Of a stretch of 64,000 bases of DNA, positions 35,710 through 44,038 are shown one piece after another. The stretch spans positions 2,289,501 to 2,353,500 of the forward strand of contig NZ_CP030104.1 of the NCBI RefSeq assembly GCF_003269425.1, written 5' to 3'. The notes below the pieces were generated by a model. It had not been told where the DNA came from, searched no databases, and worked only from the letters and a program-made list of their open reading frames with translations. Positions within the stretch are counted from its first letter, which is position 1. Each line of letters opens with the position of its first letter. Source of the stretch: Flagellimonas maritima. GTDB taxonomy: Bacteria > Bacteroidota > Bacteroidia > Flavobacteriales > Flavobacteriaceae. The translations under genes and the position numbers were made by a program.

Positions 35710-35742
35710 TCAATATAATAAGAAGTAACTAGAAGATAAATT

Positions 35743-37482
35743 ATGGCGTCGCATTACGAAGCACCTATTCGAAAGCCCTTAGTTCTTGGAGACAAAGGAT
35801 ACCATGATGTTACCGTGGATATCGCTGCTCCTGTTGAGGGGAAGGCCAATAAACATTGGTGGATTGTTTTCACCATCGCGTTAGTTGCATTTCTCTGGGG
35901 TCTAGGATGTATTATTTATACTATTTCCACGGGTATCGGAGTCTGGGGTCTTAACAAGACGGTCAACTGGGCTTGGGATATTACAAACTTTGTTTGGTGG
36001 GTAGGTATTGGTCACGCAGGGACATTGATTTCCGCAGTACTGCTTTTGTTCAGACAGAAGTGGAGAATGGCAATCAACCGTTCCGCAGAGGCGATGACCA
36101 TATTTTCAGTTATTCAAGCTGGATTGTTCCCAATTATTCACATGGGACGTCCTTGGTTGGCTTATTGGGTACTTCCCATACCTAACCAATTTGGGTCTCT
36201 TTGGGTAAATTTTAATTCACCGTTACTTTGGGACGTATTTGCAATTTCAACATATTTATCCGTGTCCTTGGTATTCTGGTGGACAGGTTTGTTGCCTGAT
36301 TTTGCAATGATTCGTGATAGAGCCGTCAAGCCGTTTCAAAAGAAAATATATAGCCTTTTGAGTTTTGGTTGGACAGGTAGGGCAAAAGATTGGCAACGTT
36401 TTGAAGAGGTTTCCTTGGTTTTGGCAGGTTTGGCAACGCCCCTTGTACTTTCCGTTCATACCATTGTATCCTTTGACTTTGCCACTTCGGTAATCCCGGG
36501 ATGGCATACCACTATTTTTCCACCTTATTTTGTTGCAGGTGCAATTTTCTCTGGTTTTGCCATGGTGAACACACTGCTTATCATAATGCGAAAAGTATGT
36601 AGCCTAGAAGCTTATATCACTGTGCAGCATATAGAGCTGATGAACATAGTTATTATGATTACGGGTTCTATTGTAGGGTGTGCTTATATAACGGAATTGT
36701 TCATTGCATGGTATTCAGGTGTAGAATACGAACAATATGCATTCTTGAACAGGGCAACAGGCCCTTATTGGTGGGCTTATTGGTCCATGATGACCTGTAA
36801 CGTATTCTCTCCTCAATTTATGTGGTTCAAGAAATTGCGTACCAGCATCATGTTCTCTTTCTTCATCTCAATAGTTGTAAACATAGGAATGTGGTTTGAA
36901 CGTTTCGTAATCATCGTGACTTCATTGCATAGGGATTACCTTCCATCTTCGTGGACTATGTTTTCCCCAACATTTGTTGATATTGGCATATTTATCGGTA
37001 CTATAGGATTTTTCTTTGTACTCTTTTTATTGTACTCAAGAACTTTCCCTGTTATTGCCCAAGCAGAAGTCAAATCTATTTTGAAAACATCAGGTGAACG
37101 CTACAAGAAACTGCGAGATGCAGGAAAACCCTTGTACGTAATGCCAAAGCGGGGCAAAATAGAAGAACCGATTACGGATGATGTTCTTATGGGAGAAGTG
37201 GTCCCGGCAAAAGGTGATAAAGTTGGCGTGACCGAGCTATTGAGTACTATAGGAACTTTTGATTCAACCAAAGAAACGCCTGATGACTTGAAAAAAATAA
37301 AAGGTGTTGGCCCTGAAATGGAAAGAATTATGAATGAAATAGGAATTTACACATATGTTCAGGTAGGTAGAATGACCGTTAAAGAATATGATTTATTGGA
37401 TTCAATAACAGGTAAATTCCCTGGTCGTGCGCAGCGCGATGATTGGGCGGGTCAAGCAAGATTGTTAAATAATAAAAAATAG
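35743..37482 (+). CDS. actC: Alternative complex III subunit ActC (NrfD-like) with C-terminal helix-hairpin-helix tail
   Basis: This is a 579-residue integral membrane protein of the NrfD/PsrC type with about ten helices. Typical segments are WWVGIGHAGTLISAVLLL, PIIHMGRPWLAYW and STMCFD-region equivalents such as SVHTIVSFDFATSVIPGWHT. It is the likely menaquinol-oxidising subunit. Residues about 450-579 are extra and cytoplasmic: a charged linker, then from residue 512 TPDDLKKIKGVGPEMERIM, a helix-hairpin-helix domain like the S2 tail at 2669-2917. I recall no function for this tail. It lies 2 bases before actD. Confidence 0.93.
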   Translation: MASHYEAPIRKPLVLGDKGYHDVTVDIAAPVEGKANKHWWIVFTIALVAFLWGLGCIIYTISTGIGVWGLNKTVNWAWDITNFVWWVGIGHAGTLISAVLLLFRQKWRMAINRSAEAMTIFSVIQAGLFPIIHMGRPWLAYWVLPIPNQFGSLWVNFNSPLLWDVFAISTYLSVSLVFWWTGLLPDFAMIRDRAVKPFQKKIYSLLSFGWTGRAKDWQRFEEVSLVLAGLATPLVLSVHTIVSFDFATSVIPGWHTTIFPPYFVAGAIFSGFAMVNTLLIIMRKVCSLEAYITVQHIELMNIVIMITGSIVGCAYITELFIAWYSGVEYEQYAFLNRATGPYWWAYWSMMTCNVFSPQFMWFKKLRTSIMFSFFISIVVNIGMWFERFVIIVTSLHRDYLPSSWTMFSPTFVDIGIFIGTIGFFFVLFLLYSRTFPVIAQAEVKSILKTSGERYKKLRDAGKPLYVMPKRGKIEEPITDDVLMGEVVPAKGDKVGVTELLSTIGTFDSTKETPDDLKKIKGVGPEMERIMNEIGIYTYVQVGRMTVKEYDLLDSITGKFPGRAQRDDWAGQARLLNNKK

Positions 37483-37484
37483 GA

Positions 37485-38012
37485 ATGGCGTCAAAAGTTA
37501 TACAGGCACTTTACACTGATGATGATATATTGATGCATGCCGTTAAAAAAGTAAGGGCAGCACACCATCATATCGAAGAAGTGTATACACCTTTTCCCGT
37601 ACATGGATTGGACAAAGCAATGGGACTTGCGGATACCAGAATAGCGATTACTTCCTTTATGTATGGTTGCTTGGGACTTGCAGTTGCCATACTCATGATG
37701 AACTATATCATGATTGAAGACTGGCCACAGGATATTGGAGGAAAACCAAGCTTCAGTTATTTGGAAAATATGCCTGCTTTTGTTCCGATTATGTTTGAAT
37801 TGACCGTATTCTTTGCAGCGCACTTAATGGTTATTACATTTTATCTTAGAAGTAGGATGTGGCCATTCAAAAATGCTGAAAATCCAGATGTAAGAACTAC
37901 GGATGATCATTTTTTAATGGAGATAGGCATTCATGACAATGAGAAAGAACTTACGGATTTACTGTGGGATACTGGAGCTGTGGAAATAAATGTTACAGAA
38001 AAGGAGTCATAA
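37485..38012 (+). CDS. actD: Alternative complex III subunit ActD (DUF3341)
   Basis: This is a 175-residue membrane protein of the DUF3341 family. The N-terminal soluble part includes the characteristic EEVYTPFPVHGLDKAMGL. It is followed by two membrane helices (MYGCLGLAVAILMMNYIMI and FVPIMFELTVFFAAHLMVI) with KPSFSYLENMPAFVPI between them, then a short acidic tail. The family has only a structural role in alternative complex III as far as I know. It is packed tightly between actC and actE. Confidence 0.93.
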   Translation: MASKVIQALYTDDDILMHAVKKVRAAHHHIEEVYTPFPVHGLDKAMGLADTRIAITSFMYGCLGLAVAILMMNYIMIEDWPQDIGGKPSFSYLENMPAFVPIMFELTVFFAAHLMVITFYLRSRMWPFKNAENPDVRTTDDHFLMEIGIHDNEKELTDLLWDTGAVEINVTEKES

Positions 38013-38015
38013 AAT

Positions 38016-38585
38016 ATGAAGCATTTAGTTAAAATAGGTATTGTTTTGATTTTTGTTCTGTTTTTTTCGGCATGTGCTGATAAAAACAGCCCAAATTATC
38101 AATATATGCCAAACATGTATGAGTCCGTGGGTTATGAAACCTATGAAAAAGTAGACAACGGATTGTTTCCTAAAGGAACAGAAGCTATGCTTCCAGCGGA
38201 AAATACTATTTCTAGGGGATATATGCCTTACGAATTTGAGAATACGCCCGAGGGAAAGGAATTGGCAAGACTGCAATCCAGTCCGCTTGACTCATTAAAA
38301 CGAGAAGAGAACCTGGCCGCTGGAGGTCAATTATATACTGTTTATTGTGCCATTTGCCATGGTGACAAAGGTGCAGGACAGGGGACCTTGGTCAAACGCG
38401 AAAAAATATTGGGTGTTCCCAGTTATGATGACGTTGCCCGTAATATTAATGTGGGGAGTACCTACCATACCATTTATTATGGCTTGAACTCTATGGGTTC
38501 TTACGCCTCTCAATTTGCCAACGAAGAAGAGATGTGGCAAGTATCGGAATACGTTATGAAATTAAAGGAAGACCTAACAAAATAA
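38016..38585 (+). CDS. actE: Alternative complex III subunit ActE: monoheme cytochrome c lipoprotein
   Basis: This is a 189-residue lipoprotein (lipobox FSAC at about residues 17-20). It has one heme c site, YCAICHGDKGAGQG, and a distal Met region around YYGLNSMGSYASQF. The N-terminal stretch PNMYESVGYETYE with the later GYMPYEF is typical of ActE. It is the likely electron donor to the oxidase in a complex III-IV assembly. It starts 3 bases after the actD stop. Confidence 0.92.
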   Translation: MKHLVKIGIVLIFVLFFSACADKNSPNYQYMPNMYESVGYETYEKVDNGLFPKGTEAMLPAENTISRGYMPYEFENTPEGKELARLQSSPLDSLKREENLAAGGQLYTVYCAICHGDKGAGQGTLVKREKILGVPSYDDVARNINVGSTYHTIYYGLNSMGSYASQFANEEEMWQVSEYVMKLKEDLTK

Positions 38586-38602
38586 TTGGATAAGAGTATA
38601 CT

Positions 38603-39952
38603 ATGTACACGTTTTCAAACAGACTTAAAATAGGATCTTTCATTGCAATGGCAGTAGGATTGATTTGTTTAGCAACAGGTTTTTTAACTGCTCCCAGTAC
38701 TGTGGAAGAAGCCAAGGCAATGGTCGCGGCTCATGATGATGGTCACGGTGGCGGACATGGTGAAGATGCATTACATAATAGTGCAGCTGCAGATGATGAG
38801 ACGGTGGGTCATCATGGTACAGAAACACATTCTGAAGCGCATGATGCATCACACGACGAGCATTTGTTACATCAATTACAAAACAGACCTTGGTCTGCTT
38901 TGTATGTAGCAGCTTTTTTCTTTTTTATGATATCATTGGGTGTTTTGGCGTTTTATGCCGTTCAACGAGCCGCACAGGCAGGTTGGTCACCGCTGTTGTT
39001 CCGTGTTATGGAAGGGATTACTGCCTATCTGGTTCCCGGTGGGATTATAGTATTCGTTATTTTGGTTCTTAGTGTATTGCACATGAACCATATGTTCGTT
39101 TGGATGGATGCAGAAGTAGTTGCCGAAGATAAATTGTTACAGGGGAAAGCAGGGTATTTGGACGCTACTTTCTTTTTGATCCGTGCTGCAATTTTCTTGG
39201 GAGGATGGATTTTCTATAGAGAATATTCCAGAAAGCTTTCCTTGGCTCAGGATGCATCGGATGACAATTCAAATTTCGTTAAGAATTTCAGATGGTCTGC
39301 CGCTTTTTTGGTATTTTATCTAATAACAGAATCAATGATGTCTTGGGATTGGATTATGAGTGTGGACCCACACTGGTTCAGTACTTTGTTCGGATGGTAT
39401 GTTTTCGCAAGCATGTTTGTTTCGGGAATAACCGTAATCGCTATGATTACGATATATTTAAAATCAAAGGGGCATTTACCAGATGTAAACGATAGCCATA
39501 TTCATGATTTGGCAAAGTTCATGTTTGGAATAAGTATTTTTTGGACCTACCTGTGGTTCTCGCAGTTCATGTTGATTTGGTATGCCAATATACCAGAGGA
39601 AGTTACCTATTTTATAACCAGAATCGAAGATTACAAGCTGCCATTTTTCGGAATGTTGGCGATGAACTTCATTTTCCCATTGTTGGTATTGATGAACAGC
39701 GATTATAAAAGAGTAAATTGGTTCGTGATAATGGCTGGGATTATTATCCTCTTTGGTCATTACATGGACGTTTTCAATATGATTATGCCTGCTACAGTTG
39801 GGGATCAATGGTATATAGGATTACCTGAAATTGGAGGAATATTGTTCTTTGGGGGATTATTTGTATACTGGGTATTCAATACCCTTACCAAGCAACCTTT
39901 ACAGCCCAAGCGCAATCCATTTATAGAGGAGAGTAGACAATTTCATTATTAA
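38603..39952 (+). CDS. actF: Alternative complex III subunit ActF (NrfD-like paralogue)
   Basis: This is a 449-residue integral membrane protein, the second quinol-type subunit of the complex. Ten hydrophobic helices can be counted. SMMSWDWIMSVDPHWFSTLFGWY is a strong ActF signature (its middle part shown here in frame around 39340-39400). Between helix 1 and helix 2 there is an insert of about 55 residues very rich in His and Asp (for example HDDGHGGGHGED), probably on the outer side. The function of the insert is unknown; metal binding is possible. Confidence 0.93.
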   Translation: MYTFSNRLKIGSFIAMAVGLICLATGFLTAPSTVEEAKAMVAAHDDGHGGGHGEDALHNSAAADDETVGHHGTETHSEAHDASHDEHLLHQLQNRPWSALYVAAFFFFMISLGVLAFYAVQRAAQAGWSPLLFRVMEGITAYLVPGGIIVFVILVLSVLHMNHMFVWMDAEVVAEDKLLQGKAGYLDATFFLIRAAIFLGGWIFYREYSRKLSLAQDASDDNSNFVKNFRWSAAFLVFYLITESMMSWDWIMSVDPHWFSTLFGWYVFASMFVSGITVIAMITIYLKSKGHLPDVNDSHIHDLAKFMFGISIFWTYLWFSQFMLIWYANIPEEVTYFITRIEDYKLPFFGMLAMNFIFPLLVLMNSDYKRVNWFVIMAGIIILFGHYMDVFNMIMPATVGDQWYIGLPEIGGILFFGGLFVYWVFNTLTKQPLQPKRNPFIEESRQFHY

Positions 39953-39979
39953 TACGATTAAGGCTTAGAAAGATATACA

Positions 39980-41173
39980 ATGACTGCATTATTAACATTG
40001 ACTGTTTTAGTACTGGTAGCAATCGCAATCTGGCAGATGACCAAGATTTTCGAATTGTCCCAATTGAAAACAGAAAACACTGAGGTAGCTACTGATTCCG
40101 ATAACAAGTATAATGGCTATCTTTTGTTCGCATTCTTGATTTTTATCTACGGGATCACGATATTCAGTTTTGCGAAATATACAAAGATGCTTTTACCAGA
40201 AGCTTCATCCGCACATGGTGGTGAATACGACCAATTAATGTGGGTGTCTTTTGCCATCATCTTTTTTGTCCAGACCATTACACAAGCACTACTACATTAT
40301 TTTGGCTATAAGTATCGTGGTGAAAAGGGGAAAAAAGCATTGTTTTATGCAGACAATGATCGTTTGGAGTTCATATGGACTATCATTCCTGTTATTGTGC
40401 TCGCTGGCTTGATTCTTTGGGGATTATATACATGGACAAATATTATGGATGTCAATGATGAGGACGATCCTTTGATTGTAGAACTATATGCACAGCAATT
40501 TAATTGGACGGCACGCTATGGAGGTGAAGATAATGTTCTTGGAGATGCCAGTGTACGATTAATCGATATCAACAAGGCAAATGTACTCGGTTTGGACGAA
40601 TCAGACCTGAACGCAGCAGACGATGTTATTGTAAAAGAATTACATTTACCGGTAGGGCGCAAAGTGAATTTTATGATGCGATCACAAGATGTTTTGCATT
40701 CGGCCTACATGCCACATTTTAGGGCACAGATGAACTGTGTACCAGGAATGATTACACAATTTTCTTTTACACCAACAATTACTACAGAAGAGATCAGGTT
40801 AAACCCGGATGTGGTCGATAAGGTAAAAAGAACAAACGCAATAAGGGCAAAACGTGCTGCAGAAGGGAAACCGGATTCTGATCCTTGGGAATTTGATTAT
40901 GTATTGCTTTGTAATAAGATATGTGGAAAGTCCCACTACAATATGCAGATGAAAATCATTGTTGAAACAGAAGAAGAATATAATAAATGGATGGCAGAGC
41001 AAGCTACCTTTAAACAGACTGTAATGTCAGACGATACAAAACAGGCATTTAATACGGTTGATGCAGCTTCAGATTCTTCCGAAGTGGAAACTACGCCTGA
41101 GGATGCTATCGATGAGGAGTCCACTGAGGGTACAATGAAAGACGAATCTGCTGATGATGATTCCGAAGAGTAA
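39980..41173 (+). CDS. coxB: Cytochrome c oxidase subunit II with complete CuA site
   Basis: This is a 397-residue protein with three hydrophobic segments near the N-terminus (one more than usual), then the CuA cupredoxin domain. The ligand set is complete: H in DVLHSAYMPHFRAQMNCVPG, and CNKICGKSHYNM giving Cys-x3-Cys, His and Met. No heme c domain is fused. The last 50 residues are very acidic (DESADDDSEE at the end), an unusual tail. It follows actF by 27 bases, consistent with a complex III-IV supercomplex made from one operon. Confidence 0.95.
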   Translation: MTALLTLTVLVLVAIAIWQMTKIFELSQLKTENTEVATDSDNKYNGYLLFAFLIFIYGITIFSFAKYTKMLLPEASSAHGGEYDQLMWVSFAIIFFVQTITQALLHYFGYKYRGEKGKKALFYADNDRLEFIWTIIPVIVLAGLILWGLYTWTNIMDVNDEDDPLIVELYAQQFNWTARYGGEDNVLGDASVRLIDINKANVLGLDESDLNAADDVIVKELHLPVGRKVNFMMRSQDVLHSAYMPHFRAQMNCVPGMITQFSFTPTITTEEIRLNPDVVDKVKRTNAIRAKRAAEGKPDSDPWEFDYVLLCNKICGKSHYNMQMKIIVETEEEYNKWMAEQATFKQTVMSDDTKQAFNTVDAASDSSEVETTPEDAIDEESTEGTMKDESADDDSEE

Positions 41174-41216
41174 AATAGGCTATAAAAAGAAAATATAAAT
41201 ATTAAAAATTTAGGTT

Positions 41217-43049
41217 ATGTCTGTAACAGCACATGCACCAGCACACGTAGATGATCATGCACATGATGATCACGGTCACCATCATAAAGAAACGTTTGTA
41301 ACCAAGTACATTTTTAGTCAAGACCATAAGATGATTGCCAAGCAGTATCTTATAACAGGTCTTATTATGGGATTTATAGGCATAGCAATGTCCCTATTAT
41401 TCAGGATGCAATTGGCATGGCCAGGTGAATCTTTCCCGATTTTTGAAGCTGTTCTTGGAAAATGGGCACCAGATGGTGTAATGGATGCTGATATATATCT
41501 GGCACTGGTTACTATTCACGGTACCATAATGGTATTCTTTGTACTGACTGCAGGATTGAGCGGTACGTTCAGTAATTTATTGATTCCATTACAGATTGGA
41601 GCTAGGGATATGGCATCAGGATTCTTGAACATGCTTTCCTATTGGATGTTTTTTACTTCCTCCGTAATCATGGTAATTTCATTATTTGTTGAAGCTGGGC
41701 CTGCAGCAGCAGGATGGACAATATATCCACCATTAAGTGCACTGCCAATGGCACAACCAGGTTCTGGGGCGGGTATGACACTTTGGTTGGTTTCAATGGC
41801 CATATTTATAGCATCATCATTATTAGGTTCTTTAAACTACATAGTTACGGTAATCAATTTAAGAACTAAAGGAATGTCGATGACACGCTTGCCATTAACA
41901 ATTTGGGCATTCTTTGTTACCGCAATAATTGGTGTTATTTCTTTTCCAGTTTTACTTTCTGCTGCCTTGTTGTTGATTATGGATAGAAGTTTTGGAACAT
42001 CATTTTTCCTTTCAGATATTTTTATTCAAGGCGAAGTATTGCATTATCAAGGAGGGTCACCGGTATTGTACGAACACTTATTCTGGTTTTTAGGGCACCC
42101 AGAGGTTTATATTGTATTATTACCTGCATTAGGTATTACATCCGAAGTAATGTCAACAAATGCGAGAAAACCAATATTTGGCTACCGAGCGATGGTCGCT
42201 TCTATTTTGGCAATTGCCTTTTTGTCCACTATAGTTTGGGGCCACCATATGTTTATTTCGGGGATGAACCCTTTCTTGGGCTCCGTATTTACGTTTACAA
42301 CGCTCCTGATTGCTATTCCGTCCGCAGTTAAAGCCTTTAATTATATAACCACTTTATGGAAAGGGAATTTACAGCTCAATCCAGCCATGTTGTTTTCCAT
42401 AGGCTTGGTTTCAACTTTTATAACAGGTGGTCTTACAGGAATTATTTTAGGGGACAGTACTCTGGATATTAACGTCCATGATACATATTTCGTTGTTGCC
42501 CACTTCCATTTGGTAATGGGTATCTCTGCATTATATGGTTTATTTGCAGGTGTATATCATTGGTTCCCAAAAATGTTCCAGGGTAGGATGATGAACAAAA
42601 ATCTAGGGTACGTACACTTCTGGATAACCGCAATTTGCGCTTATGGGGTATTCTTTCCAATGCATTTTGTAGGTATGGCTGGTGTTCCAAGGCGTTATTA
42701 CCAGAACACTGCATTTCCAATGTTTGATGAATTGACAAACGTACAGATATTAATGACTGTATTTGCTATTGTTGCAGGAGCTGCTCAGCTGGTATTTGTG
42801 TATAATTTTATTAGTAGTATATTTTACGGAAAAAGAGGAGATAAAAACCCTTGGAAATCAAATACTTTGGAGTGGACCGCACCAATGGAGCATATGCATG
42901 GAAATTGGCCCGGTAAAATACCGCACGTACACCGATGGGCTTACGACTATAGCAAGACTTACGAAAATGGCGAATATATTCTACCGGGACAGGATTTTGT
43001 ACCACAGGATACTCCGCTTCAAGAAAACGAAGAAGAACTCAATCATTAA
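41217..43049 (+). CDS. coxA: Cytochrome c oxidase subunit I (heme-copper oxidase)
   Basis: This is a 610-residue polytopic protein. The catalytic core is intact: FWFLGHPEVYIVLLPALG carries the CuB histidine, the cross-linked tyrosine and the D-channel glutamate of A1-type oxidases; WGHHMFISG gives the two further CuB histidines; and VAHFHLVMG has the heme ligands. The N-terminus is His/Asp-rich (DDHAHDDHGHHHKE). Subunits III and IV are not encoded in the window. It is the last gene of the operon, ended by a strong terminator. Confidence 0.97.
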   Translation: MSVTAHAPAHVDDHAHDDHGHHHKETFVTKYIFSQDHKMIAKQYLITGLIMGFIGIAMSLLFRMQLAWPGESFPIFEAVLGKWAPDGVMDADIYLALVTIHGTIMVFFVLTAGLSGTFSNLLIPLQIGARDMASGFLNMLSYWMFFTSSVIMVISLFVEAGPAAAGWTIYPPLSALPMAQPGSGAGMTLWLVSMAIFIASSLLGSLNYIVTVINLRTKGMSMTRLPLTIWAFFVTAIIGVISFPVLLSAALLLIMDRSFGTSFFLSDIFIQGEVLHYQGGSPVLYEHLFWFLGHPEVYIVLLPALGITSEVMSTNARKPIFGYRAMVASILAIAFLSTIVWGHHMFISGMNPFLGSVFTFTTLLIAIPSAVKAFNYITTLWKGNLQLNPAMLFSIGLVSTFITGGLTGIILGDSTLDINVHDTYFVVAHFHLVMGISALYGLFAGVYHWFPKMFQGRMMNKNLGYVHFWITAICAYGVFFPMHFVGMAGVPRRYYQNTAFPMFDELTNVQILMTVFAIVAGAAQLVFVYNFISSIFYGKRGDKNPWKSNTLEWTAPMEHMHGNWPGKIPHVHRWAYDYSKTYENGEYILPGQDFVPQDTPLQENEEELNH

Positions 43050-43066
43050 GCTCTTCAAAAAATATG

Positions 43067-43095
43067 AAACCCATCCAAATCGGATGGGTTTTTTC
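43067..43095 (+). terminator. Terminator of the act-cox operon
   Basis: AAACCCATCC (43067-43076) pairs perfectly with 43082-43091, with a 5-base loop and a following T-rich stretch (TTTCTTTTG). It begins 18 bases after the coxA stop. Confidence 0.9.
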
Positions 43096-43166
43096 TTTTG
43101 TAGTCTTTGCGTTACTAATTATTATGGTTAATTATAATATCTTTAAATATCCTTAAGCAAATAATT

Positions 43167-43991
43167 GTGAAAAACCTCATTCTTCTTTTAATATTGTTAG
43201 GCTATATCACATCCACAGCACAACGTAAACCAAGAATAAAAGGAAGTAGGACTGTAACGGAAGTTAATGAAGAACTGCCGGATTTCAATGCAATTCAACT
43301 GAATGATGATTTGGATATTGTATTAAAAAAATCATTTGGACCAGGCTACATAATAGCAGCAGATGATAATCTGGTAGACATATTAAAGTTTGTAGTCGAA
43401 GATAGCACCCTAATTATAAGCTCTTTTTACGATGTCTCTTCCAAAAAACAGCTCGATATAACTATAAACTACACAGAACTCAAGGCAATTACTATTAAAA
43501 ATGGCAATGTTGTTTCAGATGATATCATAAAAAGTGATGAATTATTTGTTGATGCCTTTGCGGATACAAGAATGAATTTAAAAGCGAGCGCTGCTGTAAT
43601 GGATATTAATTTGGAAGATACAAGTTCTGGTGATTTTAATGTAGATGTAGACTCGCTTAACATTAGTATAAATAATAGGGCATCTGCTTATGTGTATGCG
43701 GTAAACGAAACCAGTAGGGCTGATTTGGAAGGTAATGCTTCATTAACATTGGAAGGAACAACCGACCGATTGGAAATTAATCTAATCTCCAATGCGAAAT
43801 TTAAAGGTGAAAAAATGGAAACGGCTTCACTTAAAGCAAATCTTGAGAATACCTCAAATGCCAGACTATACGCCTTTAAGGATTTGGAATTATCTGCCAA
43901 GGGCAATTCAAAAATCTATCTTTTCGGAAATCCAAAAATCACCATACTGGAATTTTTGGATACCGCCCAATTGATAAAGAAGGTAGAATAA
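43167..43991 (+). CDS. DUF2807 (GIN-type) putative adhesin, exported
   Basis: This is a 274-residue protein with a GTG start that yields a signal peptide (MKNLILLLILLGYITSTAQ). The mature part has the head-GIN/DUF2807 layout: FNAIQLNDDLDIVLKKS, IAADDNLVDILKF, then repeated short strands (LEGNASLTLEGTTDRLEI, NTSNARLYAFKDLELSAKGNSKIYLFG in part) that fold as a beta-helix. An envelope or surface role is likely but no partner is visible. It is transcribed alone after the act-cox terminator and is distantly similar in style to the DUF4097 pair at the window start. Confidence 0.85.
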   Translation: MKNLILLLILLGYITSTAQRKPRIKGSRTVTEVNEELPDFNAIQLNDDLDIVLKKSFGPGYIIAADDNLVDILKFVVEDSTLIISSFYDVSSKKQLDITINYTELKAITIKNGNVVSDDIIKSDELFVDAFADTRMNLKASAAVMDINLEDTSSGDFNVDVDSLNISINNRASAYVYAVNETSRADLEGNASLTLEGTTDRLEINLISNAKFKGEKMETASLKANLENTSNARLYAFKDLELSAKGNSKIYLFGNPKITILEFLDTAQLIKKVE

Positions 43992-44038
43992 AATTAGTTG
44001 TTCTAGCAAAAGCCGGTAGTTTGACTACTAACCACTAA

